From NCBI RefSeq assembly GCF_006539505.1, contig NZ_BJND01000078.1, positions 1-39,001 on the forward strand: a stretch of 39,001 nt of DNA, given 5' to 3'. The position numbers and the translations under genes are program-made. This stretch comes from Streptomyces spinoverrucosus (GTDB taxonomy: Bacteria > Actinomycetota > Actinomycetes > Streptomycetales > Streptomycetaceae). A model generated the notes under the pieces. It was given only the letters and a program-made list of their open reading frames with translations, was not told the origin of the DNA and did not search any database. Positions 8,930 to 15,991 of the stretch are shown here, in pieces. Within the stretch, counting starts at the first letter, position 1; every line of letters begins with the position of its first letter.

Positions 8930-9679
8930 TCATTCCGAGACACCTGTCCCGACACGCGAGACGATTTCGTCCCAGTAGCCGGGCATGGTCTCCCAGGGGT
9001 CCGTGCGGCCGCCGCGGTCCGCGCGGTCGGTGAAGTAGATAGTTGCGGCGCCTTGCCAGCGGGCGATGCGCAGCGCCTCGTCCAGATGGCCGCGGGGCAC
9101 TCCGTGCACGAAGTGACAGAAACGCTCGGGCCCGTGGTCGGCGGTCCACTCGGCCGCCTGCGACCAGCGGTAGTCGCTCCAGGGGCCGCGGAAGGTGACC
9201 AACTGGTCGGCGCACTCGGCATAGCCGGGGTACGGGTGGGTGCCATGGCCGAGGACTATGTGGGCATCGTCACGCAGGGCCCGCAGGGTGGTGGCGGTGC
9301 GGTGGATCTCGGGGAGCGTGGCGCGGTCGGCCGGGCAGCGGTCCAGGAGGAAGCCGTCGACCTGGTACCAGTCGAGATACCGGCGGGCGTCCACGATCGT
9401 CTCACCGAAGCCGCGGGCTCCGTACCGGACGTCGAGGTGGCCGAGGACACGGACGCCGGCGTTGCGGAGTCGGCCGGCCGCCTCCAGGCAGTGCGGATCG
9501 GGGAGGGCGCCGGGGCCGTCGGCGATGTTCAGGACAACCCAGTGCAGGGCGGCGCCGCGGCGGGTGAGCTCGGCCCACTCGGTGGGGGCGAGGAGGGGGT
9601 GGGCTGGGCCGGGAACACCTAAGCCGGTGCGGACGTCCGTGTCGGCCGCTCTCGCTTTCGTCCTGATCAGATACGGCAT
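8930..9679 (-). CDS. Spherulation-specific family 4 (GH135-like) protein
   Basis: 249 residues, no signal peptide or membrane segment, so apparently cytosolic. Family blocks are WVVLNIADGPG (47-57, the family's VxxNPxxGPG), VLGHLDVRYGAR (78-89), DWYQVDGFLLDR (103-114) and VLGHGTHPYPGY...LVTFRGP (142-166). Fungal Sph3 of this family cuts galactosaminogalactan. The family usually has Asp-Glu where this protein has Asp113-Arg114, and FE where it has F163-R164, so two acidic positions seem to be Arg (from memory of the family pattern). Activity is therefore uncertain. ATG 9679 lies inside the end of the epimerase gene (13-base overlap), showing translational coupling and a joint role. Confidence 0.82.
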   Translation of the reverse strand: MPYLIRTKARAADTDVRTGLGVPGPAHPLLAPTEWAELTRRGAALHWVVLNIADGPGALPDPHCLEAAGRLRNAGVRVLGHLDVRYGARGFGETIVDARRYLDWYQVDGFLLDRCPADRATLPEIHRTATTLRALRDDAHIVLGHGTHPYPGYAECADQLVTFRGPWSDYRWSQAAEWTADHGPERFCHFVHGVPRGHLDEALRIARWQGAATIYFTDRADRGGRTDPWETMPGYWDEIVSRVGTGVSE

Positions 9680-10758
9680 GCCGCCTCCATCCAGATGTCG
9701 GCGAGGGACTCCTCGAGGTTGATGCGGGGGCGCCAGCCGAGGCGGTCGCGGGCGGTGCGGACATCGGCCTGCTGCCAGCTGCCGCAGCCGTCCGGGTAGG
9801 GGTAGGCGGCGCTGCTGGTGTGCATGGAGTGTGCGGCATGCGGTGGGTGCGGGGAATGCGCGCCCTGGGATCCCTGGGTGCTGTGGGCTCCGTGAGGTGC
9901 GTGGTCCGAGTCGGTGCGGTGGCCCAGGGGGTCCGTTGTGCGCGGGTGGGCCAGGAGTTCAGGGCGGGGGTGGCCGATGGAGGGGCCGCGCAGGGCGCCC
10001 GGGGGGCCGTCCAGTTCGTGGAGGGCGCCGCCGTAGCCCGCCACGCGGGCGAGGATCGCTGCGGCGTCGCGGAGCCGGACGGCGCGGCCGGAGCCGATGT
10101 TGATGACGCCCTGGGCGGCGGAGAGCGAGGCGGCGTGCACGGCGCGGGCCACGTCGCGTACGTCGACGAAGTCGCGTTGGGCGCCGAGGCCGCCGAGTTT
10201 GAGTTCGCCGTCGCCGGTCTGCATGGCGCGGCGCATGGCCTCGGCGAGGCGGCCGAGGGGGGAGCCTGCGGGGGTGCCGGGGCCCGCCGGGGAGAAGACG
10301 CGGAGTACGACCGCGTCCAGGCCGGAGCCGAGGACGAGTTCGGTGGCGGCGAGTTTGCTGACGCCGTAGGGGCCGCCGGGGCGGGGGACGGCGTCCTCGG
10401 CCGTGGAGGAGCCGGGCTGGCTGGGGCCGTACTCGGCGGCGCAGCCGATCTGGACGAGGCGGGCGCCGCAGCCGCTGCGGCGGAGGGCCTCGCAGACGGT
10501 GGCCACGGCGACGGTGTTGTGGCGGGTGAGTTCACGGGCGCCGCCTCGGGTGGTGCCGGCGCAGTTGATGACGACGCCGGGGTGGACGGCATCGAGGAAG
10601 CGGGTGAGGGCGCCGGGGCTGCCGGAGGCGAGGTCGAAGCGGACGTCGGCGTCGTCGCCGCGGCCGAGGGCGGTGAGTTGGACCGCGGGGTCGGCGAGGA
10701 GGCGGTCGGCGACGAAGCGGCCCAAGTAGCCGTTGGCTCCGATCAGTAGGACTCTCAT
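9667..10758 (-). CDS. NAD-dependent epimerase/dehydratase (extended SDR), probable nucleotide-sugar epimerase
   Basis: 363 residues. Rossmann motif GANGYLG at residues 7-13, VVINCAGTTRGG, the catalytic YGVSK (Tyr-x-x-x-Lys), and QRDFVDVRDVARAVHAA typical of nucleotide-sugar epimerases such as GalE. Between the catalytic core and the C-terminal RDRLGWRPRINLEESLADIW lies an insert of about 35 residues (roughly 277-312) with nine His plus Ser, Pro and Ala, not expected in this family. ATG 10758 overlaps the stop of a 15-codon ORF (ATGA), and the gene's own end overlaps the spherulin-4 start. Context suggests it makes UDP-GalNAc or UDP-Gal for the PelF-like transferase; substrate is inferred. Confidence 0.9.
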   Translation of the reverse strand: MRVLLIGANGYLGRFVADRLLADPAVQLTALGRGDDADVRFDLASGSPGALTRFLDAVHPGVVINCAGTTRGGARELTRHNTVAVATVCEALRRSGCGARLVQIGCAAEYGPSQPGSSTAEDAVPRPGGPYGVSKLAATELVLGSGLDAVVLRVFSPAGPGTPAGSPLGRLAEAMRRAMQTGDGELKLGGLGAQRDFVDVRDVARAVHAASLSAAQGVINIGSGRAVRLRDAAAILARVAGYGGALHELDGPPGALRGPSIGHPRPELLAHPRTTDPLGHRTDSDHAPHGAHSTQGSQGAHSPHPPHAAHSMHTSSAAYPYPDGCGSWQQADVRTARDRLGWRPRINLEESLADIWMEAACRI

Positions 10759-10802
10759 CGGGCGGCTCCCGGGGCCGGGGTGGCGGGTCGGGAGGTTGTC
10801 AT
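10755..10802 (-). CDS. 15-codon ORF translationally coupled to the epimerase
   Basis: ATG 10802 opens MTTSRPATPAPGAAR and stops in a TGA that overlaps the epimerase ATG by 4 bases. AAGGAG lies 8 bases before the ATG, the best ribosome site in this stretch, whereas the epimerase has none of its own. Either it is a coupling device that delivers ribosomes to the epimerase, or a leader peptide. The Pro/Ala-rich sequence has no recognisable function. Confidence 0.5.
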   Translation of the reverse strand: MTTSRPATPAPGAAR

Positions 10803-10824
10803 TTGGAGGTCTCCTTCAGAAGGG

Positions 10825-10917
10825 GTGGTGCGGTGGCCTGCGGCGCCTTGGGGGGCGCGGGCGCGTGTGGTGCGGTGGCCTGCGGCGCCTTGGCGGGTGC
10901 GGCCACGTGTGGTGCGG
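10825..10917. repeat. 42-bp tandem repeat, 2.2 copies
   Basis: Units begin at 10825, 10867 and 10909 with GTGGTGCGG; the first two share GTGGTGCGGTGGCCTGCGG and the following CGCCTTGG, then diverge. Noncoding, directly upstream of the 15-codon ORF. Confidence 0.85.
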
Positions 10918-11046
10918 GGCCTCGCGGGCCCGTGGTGCCGGTGCGTTTCGTCGGCTCGGGCCCGTGGCGTTATGCCTGCGGCGGCCCGTGCGGGTTGTGG
11001 GGGTGCGTGTAGCGCCTGCGGTGCGGTGAGTGGAGCGGGGCCGCGC

Positions 11047-11137
11047 CGGGGGGTGTCCGTCCTCGGAACGGCGCGACTCGGTCTCTTACCAACTCGCCCG
11101 TGTTGACGCGCCAACCGCTGCGAGCGGACACCCCCCG
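11047..11137 (-). other. Nested inverted repeats, candidate structured RNA
   Basis: A perfect 13-bp inverted repeat (11047-11059 with 11125-11137, CGGGGGGTGTCCG and its complement) encloses 65 bases. Inside, GCGACTCGG (11073-11081) faces CCAACTCGC (11089-11097) with 8 of 9 pairs (one wobble) around a 7-base loop. A competing 6-bp helix is GGCGCG (11070-11075) with CGCGCC (11107-11112), which shares three bases with it. The element starts 50 bases after the membrane-protein stop codon. It may be an attenuator, an RNA leader or an elaborate terminator; direction is assumed from the flanking genes. Confidence 0.5.
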
Positions 11138-11187
11138 ACACGGCCCCTTCCCGCCGTACGCGGCCATCCGTACGGGGGTGGCTCGGC

Positions 11188-12381
11188 TCACCATCGCGTT
11201 GCCGTTCTGGCGTGCGCCGAGGCGCGGGGCAGTTTGCGGGTGGCGTGGATCAGGAGGGCGAGGGCCGCTGTTCCGCAGGTCAGAGTGGGGATCGTGCCGG
11301 GGCCCCAGGTGTCGATCAGGGTTTCGACGGGGGTGGCCAGGAAGGCGCAGTGCGGGAGGCGGGCCGCGAAGAGGGTGACCAGGGCTGTGGCCTGGGCTGT
11401 GGCTGTTGCCGTGAGGATAACGGCGGGGGCGTGCGTGAAGCCGTGGATGGCGAGGAGGCGGGCCAGGAAGAGGTGGGCCGTGAGCGTGAGCGTTTGGGGG
11501 TACGGGGCGGGTTCGTCGACAAGGACGGCGGTCAGGGGAAGGAGGGCTGCCACGGTCGCCAGGAACAAGCCGACTGTGCCCAGGAGGAGGGGGCGTACTG
11601 ATGTGGCGAAGTCCTCCAGCGCTCGGCTTGTCGTCAGTTTGTTGCGGGCCCTTGTGGCGAAGTGGTGGGCCAGCCATGCCGCGGGGGCGCAGGAGATGGT
11701 GAGGGTGAGGAGGGGGGCCGTGGTGAGGGGCCAGGGGGCGTTCGGCGCCGTGGTCGGGAGGGCCTCGGGGCCTCCGGACGCGGCTGCCATGAGGAGGCCG
11801 TCGCCCAGGGCGGCGTAGGCGAGGAGCCAGCAGGTCCAGATGAGGGTGCCGGGGGGTCCGGAACGCTGTGCGCTGAGTGGGCCCCGGGTCAGGGCCGCGC
11901 GTAGGGAGAGGGTGACGGCCAGGGTGCCTGCGGTGGCCGCGAGGAGGCGGGGCCGGCCGTGGGTGAGGTGGAGGGCGGCCACGGTTGCGGCGCAGGTGGT
12001 GCCGGGGAGGAGGGTGCGCAGGAGCCAAGTGGTGTGGGGGCGGGAGGTGGTTGGGGGTGTGGGGGTGTGGGGGGTGTCGTTGTCGTGGGGGATCCGGGCG
12101 TACATCTCCTCCGCCAGGGAGAAGACGTCCTTGTGGCGGAAGCGGGCGGCGGTGCGGTCGGTGATGCCGTGGGCCTCCAGGCCCGCGGCGATCTCCAGGG
12201 GGTCCACCGCGCGTTCGCACAGGTCGCGGTGGCGGTGCATCAGGGCCTTCACCGGGTCCGCGGGGCCGCGGCGCGGGGTGCGCTGGGGAGCGGAATCGGC
12301 CGGCGGCTCCGTCGTGACGCCGTCCCATGCGCCGGGGCTGCTCGGTGCGCCGGGGAGGTCGCGTTGGTGTACGTCGGTCAT
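11188..12381 (-). CDS. Multi-pass membrane protein of the polysaccharide cassette
   Basis: 397 residues. A soluble N-terminal module (about 1-105), DPVKALMHRHRDLCERAVDP then IAAGLEAHGITDRTAARFRHKD, has helix-turn-helix-like character but I cannot assign it. It is followed by about nine or ten hydrophobic spans to the C-terminus, rich in Ala, Thr and Leu, with a cytosolic-looking loop ARNKLTTSRALEDFATSVRPLLL between spans. ATG 12381 overlaps the glycosyltransferase stop by 4 bases, so the two are translationally coupled. Its place beside a PelF-type transferase suggests a transport or assembly role such as that of PelG, but the length is shorter than PelG and similarity is not demonstrated. 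Confidence 0.82.
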   Translation of the reverse strand: MTDVHQRDLPGAPSSPGAWDGVTTEPPADSAPQRTPRRGPADPVKALMHRHRDLCERAVDPLEIAAGLEAHGITDRTAARFRHKDVFSLAEEMYARIPHDNDTPHTPTPPTTSRPHTTWLLRTLLPGTTCAATVAALHLTHGRPRLLAATAGTLAVTLSLRAALTRGPLSAQRSGPPGTLIWTCWLLAYAALGDGLLMAAASGGPEALPTTAPNAPWPLTTAPLLTLTISCAPAAWLAHHFATRARNKLTTSRALEDFATSVRPLLLGTVGLFLATVAALLPLTAVLVDEPAPYPQTLTLTAHLFLARLLAIHGFTHAPAVILTATATAQATALVTLFAARLPHCAFLATPVETLIDTWGPGTIPTLTCGTAALALLIHATRKLPRASAHARTATRW

Positions 12382-14141
12382 CGGGCTGCCTCCGCCGCGG
12401 GGACGCGCGTGGCGGGTACGGGTGGGCCTGCCGCCCAGCCGGGGCCGCCGCGGGCCACCATGCGGCTCGCGGCGGCGGTCCAGCGGCCGGGGACGTGGGC
12501 CTCGGCGGGGACGGCGAAGGGGAGGGGGTCGCCGGTGTCGTCGAGCACTGCGCGGCGGACGGGGCAGTGCGAGACGATCTCCAGGTAAATGCCGTGAAAT
12601 GCCGCGACGTTCTGCTCGACGGTGAACAGTTCGAGGGCGCGGGCACGCGCGGCGGCGCCCAGGCGCTCACGGCGCTCGGGGTCGCGCAGCAGCGCCATGC
12701 ACGCCTCGGCTAGCGCCCGGGGGTTGCGCGGGGGCACCACGAGCCCCGTACCGCCGATGACCTCCACCACCGCGCCGACGTCGGTCGACACCGTCGCCCG
12801 GCCGCAGAACATGGCCTCGGCCAGGCTGATCGGGAAGCCTTCGACGACGCTGGACAGGACGATCACGGCGCCGGACGCGTAGGCGTCGGCGAGGGTCGGG
12901 GTCTCCGGGCCGCCGATCTCCTCGAAGGAGACGGGGTTGTCGCCGACCGCGTGCGGGCCGTCGGCCTCGTCGGGGAAGAGCTGGGCGGCGAGCGCCTTGC
13001 AGTGGGTGAGGTACGCGGTGCCTTCGGGGCCGGCGGGGGCGCCGACGATGCGCAGGCGGGTGCCTGGTTCGTCCTTGTGGATCTCCGCGAAGGCGTGGAG
13101 GAGCGAGATCAGGTCCTTGGCCGGTTCGACACGGCCGACCCAGACCAGGGTGTCGGGAGCCGCGCGCTCCGGGGACTCCCCCACCTCGGCGAACGGGCCC
13201 GCGTCCATGCCGGGATACACCGTCCGCAGCTTCGTACGGTCGGCGCCGCAGCGCTCCTGCCAGCGGCGGGCGTGTGCGTTGCCGGGCGTGATGTACGCGG
13301 CCTGTCGGTAGATCTCCGCGGCGAGCCTGCCGTGGAAGGCGGCGAGCAGGGACCGTACGGCGGGCGAGGAGTCGGTGGCGGCGAGGTAGTGCGTGCGCAG
13401 CCGCACCCCGTACTCGGTGACCAGGAGGGGCACGCCGGTGAAGTGCCGGGCCAGCAGGCCGGGCAGGGCCGCCGCGCCGCCCGATGCCGCGTGGCACAGG
13501 TCGACCGAGCCGAGCCCGTCGTCCTCGTACCAGTCGAGCGAGAGGGGGCGCAGGGCGTGTTCCAGGTGCGCGGCGACGGTGAGGAGATCGGGCACGCGCG
13601 CCTCGTGCGCCGTACGGAGGGCGCCCGGCGCACGACAGGCGCGCTCCAGGGCGCGTACGGCGGTCTCGGAGCGCAGTGCGCCCACCAGTCCGCCCTCCTC
13701 GCGGGCGAGTTCGGCAAGCCCGTAGAGGGCACTGGCGAAACGGTCCGCCAGAGTGGCCGAAGGTTCGTCCACCGCAGTGGCCGAGGATGCGCCCGCCCGA
13801 GCGGAAGATTCGTCCGACCCTTCGGAGAGCCGGCCCCCTTCAGGGGCCACCCCGGCGCACAGTACGGCCGCCAGCTCCCCATAGCACTCGGCGAACCGCC
13901 GGCGCGCGCGGCGGCCGTACGCGACCCCGTCGTCCTCCGCCGCCCACAGCGGTGCGGTACGGACCCGGCGGACCTGGGACGGCAGCGGGAGCCAGCCCTC
14001 GTCCTCGTGGCGCTCGCTGCGGCTGAGCGCGTAGACGTCGAACTCATGCTGCGCGAGCCCGCGCACGAGCCGGTCGCACCAGGGACTGGCGTCACCGCTC
14101 ACGTACGGATAGCCACCCTCCGTGAGGATTCCTATGCGCAC
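12378..14141 (-). CDS. pelF: GT4-family glycosyltransferase, PelF/DUF3492 type
   Basis: 587 residues, cytosolic. The N-terminal DUF3492 domain begins MRIGILTEGGYPYVSGDASPWCDRL, the usual PelF opening; a low-complexity Ser/Glu/Ala stretch interrupts it at about 100-130. The C-terminal GT4 domain carries TLVWVGRVEPAKDLISLL and the E-x7-E motif EGFPISLAEAM (about 433-443), then the nucleotide-sugar site region GLVVPPRNPRALAEA. PelF uses a UDP-sugar to build the Pel polymer in Pseudomonas. GTG 14141 with GGGGG 8 bases upstream is the start. First gene of the minus-strand cassette; a perfect hairpin isolates it from DUF3152. Confidence 0.88.
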   Translation of the reverse strand: MRIGILTEGGYPYVSGDASPWCDRLVRGLAQHEFDVYALSRSERHEDEGWLPLPSQVRRVRTAPLWAAEDDGVAYGRRARRRFAECYGELAAVLCAGVAPEGGRLSEGSDESSARAGASSATAVDEPSATLADRFASALYGLAELAREEGGLVGALRSETAVRALERACRAPGALRTAHEARVPDLLTVAAHLEHALRPLSLDWYEDDGLGSVDLCHAASGGAAALPGLLARHFTGVPLLVTEYGVRLRTHYLAATDSSPAVRSLLAAFHGRLAAEIYRQAAYITPGNAHARRWQERCGADRTKLRTVYPGMDAGPFAEVGESPERAAPDTLVWVGRVEPAKDLISLLHAFAEIHKDEPGTRLRIVGAPAGPEGTAYLTHCKALAAQLFPDEADGPHAVGDNPVSFEEIGGPETPTLADAYASGAVIVLSSVVEGFPISLAEAMFCGRATVSTDVGAVVEVIGGTGLVVPPRNPRALAEACMALLRDPERRERLGAAARARALELFTVEQNVAAFHGIYLEIVSHCPVRRAVLDDTGDPLPFAVPAEAHVPGRWTAAASRMVARGGPGWAAGPPVPATRVPAAEAAR

Positions 14142-14221
14142 GATTGCACCCCCGATCTTCCTTAAGGGGAGCCGCCGTTGGTCGACGGCTCGCAGCGGGA
14201 AAGAACGTATGCGGACAAGCC

Positions 14222-14255
14222 GGTGGCGCGACGGACGGTTGTCCGTCGCGCCACC
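14222..14255. terminator. Perfect 15-bp hairpin between DUF3152 gene and pelF
   Basis: GGTGGCGCGACGGAC (14222-14236), loop GGTT, then its exact complement (14241-14255). It lies 97 bases past the DUF3152 stop codon and upstream of pelF, both on the minus strand, so it most likely ends the hydrolase/DUF3152 transcript and defines the cassette as its own unit. No U tract. Confidence 0.75.
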
Positions 14256-14351
14256 AAAAGGGGTGAACGGTCGTAACTTTCCCGTGCGGGACGCGTTCCG
14301 TCGCGCTAGGAGATCACGCGCGTACGGATCGTCATACCGCAGAAAGCGGGA

Positions 14352-15983
14352 TCAACTCGTCGGATACGGCCAGGGGTTGGCCTTGCAGCGGATGCCGTCG
14401 TACTCCAGGAACTTCGTCTGCTGCTGCATGACGGGCGCCAGTTCGCCGGCCTTGTCGCAGGTGACGTGGGAGTAGCCGAGGCGGTGGCCGATCTCGTGGT
14501 TGATCAGCATCTGCCGGTAGGCGTGGATCTTGTCGCCGTATGTCTCCGAACCCTGCGCCCAGCGATAGGCGTTGATCATCACGCGCTCGGTGGCGGCGGA
14601 GTCACAGGACACATTGTCGACTGTCGTGTCCAGGCCCGACTTGGCGCACCACTCGGCGGTGGTGCCGGGGCTGGCGAGGGTGATCACGAAGTCGGGTTTC
14701 CCGGAGTGGATCCGTTCGAAGGTACGGCCGCCGTTGTGCGCCCAGCTCCGGTCGTCGTTCAGCGTCTTCTGCACGGCCTGTGCGAAGAGCTCGCCGTCGA
14801 GGCCGAGTCCCTGCTCCACGTCCACGCGGTAGGTGTACTTCTGCCCTGCCCCCGGCGCCTTGTCGATCCCGGGGATCGCCTCGAACTTCCCCGAGCCGTC
14901 GAGCGTCGCGCTCAGCGGGTACCTACGGTCCATCTTCTGCTCGTACGTCAGCGGAGTCGCGCTCGGCGTACCGGACGGCGTGGGCCGCCCCTCCCCCCGC
15001 GACGCGGAGTCTCGGACGTCCCTGGACTGGTCGGTGGCGGACTGGGACTCCACGGCGCTGTCCTCGCCCCGGCCCGTGACCTGCCCGGCGACGATCACGG
15101 CCAGCACGGTGGTCACGGCGGCGGCCGCTATACCGGCGAAGGCACGGCCCTTGCCGCCCTTGGGGGACGCGGGTTCGCCGGTCGGGGGTGCCTCGTCGTC
15201 CGTGTCGGCTTCCGTGTCCCAGTCGGTGGCGGAGGCGTACGGGTCGGAGGGGTGTGCGGTGGAGGCAGCGGCGGGAGTGCGACGTACGAAGACGTCGTCC
15301 TGCTCGTCGAAGGCGTCGACGTAGTCCTGGCGTGGCCCATAGTCCTGGCGTGGCCCAGGGGGCGCCTGTCGCTGGCGGGGAAACGCCGGAGCGCCGGTCC
15401 CCGCAACCGTGCGCGCCCTCAACTCACCCCAGCCGCCCCCATATTCACGCTGCTCGGGATGACCGCCACGGACCTGAGGGAAGCCGTGGGCAGGGGTGCC
15501 GTCCGGCAGACGCGGGAAGCCATGGGCGGGCGTGCCGTCGGGCAGATGCGGGAAGCCATGGGCGGGCGTGCCGTCGGGCAGATGCGGGAAGCCATGGGCA
15601 GGCGTGCCGTCGGGCAGATGCGGCACCCCGCGCGCGGGCGTACCGTCGGGAAAGTGCGGCATCCCGTGTGCCGGAGTGCCGTCCGCAAGATGCGGAAATC
15701 CGTGCGCCGGTGTGCCATCGGGCAGCCGTGGGACTCCGTGCGCCGGAGTCCCGTCCGCGAAACGGGGAACCCCCTGCGCCGGAGTGCCCTCGGCAAAGCG
15801 GGGCACCCCATGCGCCGGAGTGCCGTCCGGCAACCGCGGCACCCCCCGCGCAGGCGTCTCCTCCGCGACCCCCTGCGTCCCCGAACCCCGCTGACCCCCC
15901 GAAGGCCCGGGCGAGCGGCGGCGTGGCTCCTTGTCCGTGGTCTCACGCTTGGGTGCCGGACCACGGCGGCTGTGGCGTCCCAC
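14352..15983 (-). CDS. DUF3152 membrane-anchored predicted zinc metalloprotease with 12-residue repeats
   Basis: 543 residues. A basic start (1-40) leads into eleven 12-residue repeats (41-172, consensus DGTPAHGFPHLP), a disordered acidic stretch, one membrane span (about 283-306, AFAGIAAAAVTTVLAVIVAG) and an extracellular DUF3152 domain. That domain ends with HEIGHRLGYSH (496-506), the HExxHxxGxxH zinc site of metzincins, and PVMQQQ about 12 residues later, which fits the Met-turn. Four Cys in the domain may form disulfides. The substrate is unknown. Start is GTG 15983 with GAGGGG 5 bases upstream; only 8 bases separate it from the hydrolase stop, so the two form an operon. The mycobacterial relative is Rv3207c. 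Confidence 0.88.
   Translation of the reverse strand: MGRHSRRGPAPKRETTDKEPRRRSPGPSGGQRGSGTQGVAEETPARGVPRLPDGTPAHGVPRFAEGTPAQGVPRFADGTPAHGVPRLPDGTPAHGFPHLADGTPAHGMPHFPDGTPARGVPHLPDGTPAHGFPHLPDGTPAHGFPHLPDGTPAHGFPRLPDGTPAHGFPQVRGGHPEQREYGGGWGELRARTVAGTGAPAFPRQRQAPPGPRQDYGPRQDYVDAFDEQDDVFVRRTPAAASTAHPSDPYASATDWDTEADTDDEAPPTGEPASPKGGKGRAFAGIAAAAVTTVLAVIVAGQVTGRGEDSAVESQSATDQSRDVRDSASRGEGRPTPSGTPSATPLTYEQKMDRRYPLSATLDGSGKFEAIPGIDKAPGAGQKYTYRVDVEQGLGLDGELFAQAVQKTLNDDRSWAHNGGRTFERIHSGKPDFVITLASPGTTAEWCAKSGLDTTVDNVSCDSAATERVMINAYRWAQGSETYGDKIHAYRQMLINHEIGHRLGYSHVTCDKAGELAPVMQQQTKFLEYDGIRCKANPWPYPTS
15468..15863 (-). repeat. 36-bp coding minisatellite, 11 units
   Basis: Eleven in-frame 36-bp units encode the Pro/Gly/His repeats of the DUF3152 protein. 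Units nearest 15500-15610 (C-terminal side) are almost identical in DNA; those nearest 15860 differ in several codons, so the array has probably grown at the C-terminal side. Confidence 0.95.
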
Positions 15984-15991
15984 CTCGCCCC

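Larger units (their letters stand above)
10803..11187. other. 385-base gap inside the polysaccharide cassette
   Basis: No credible gene: open frames across it are Arg/Pro/Ala-rich and lack coding bias. It holds, in the direction of the cassette (right to left), a nested inverted-repeat structure (11047-11137), a G-rich stretch, the 42-bp tandem repeat (10825-10917) and the ribosome site of the 15-codon ORF. I see no clear promoter; this could be an internal 5' leader for the epimerase/spherulin pair. Confidence 0.6.

Noticed and set aside
7229..9622. A 797-codon plus-strand open frame
   Set aside because: Antisense to moeZ and the spherulin-4 gene; composition is that of a shadow frame.
10733..11141. 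Small open frames in the cassette gap, both strands
   Set aside because: Built from the 42-bp repeat and G-rich sequence, no ribosome sites, except the 15-codon ORF that is listed.
15468..15863. Regular 36-bp repeats as a CRISPR array
   Set aside because: Units are contiguous with no spacers and encode an in-frame peptide repeat.
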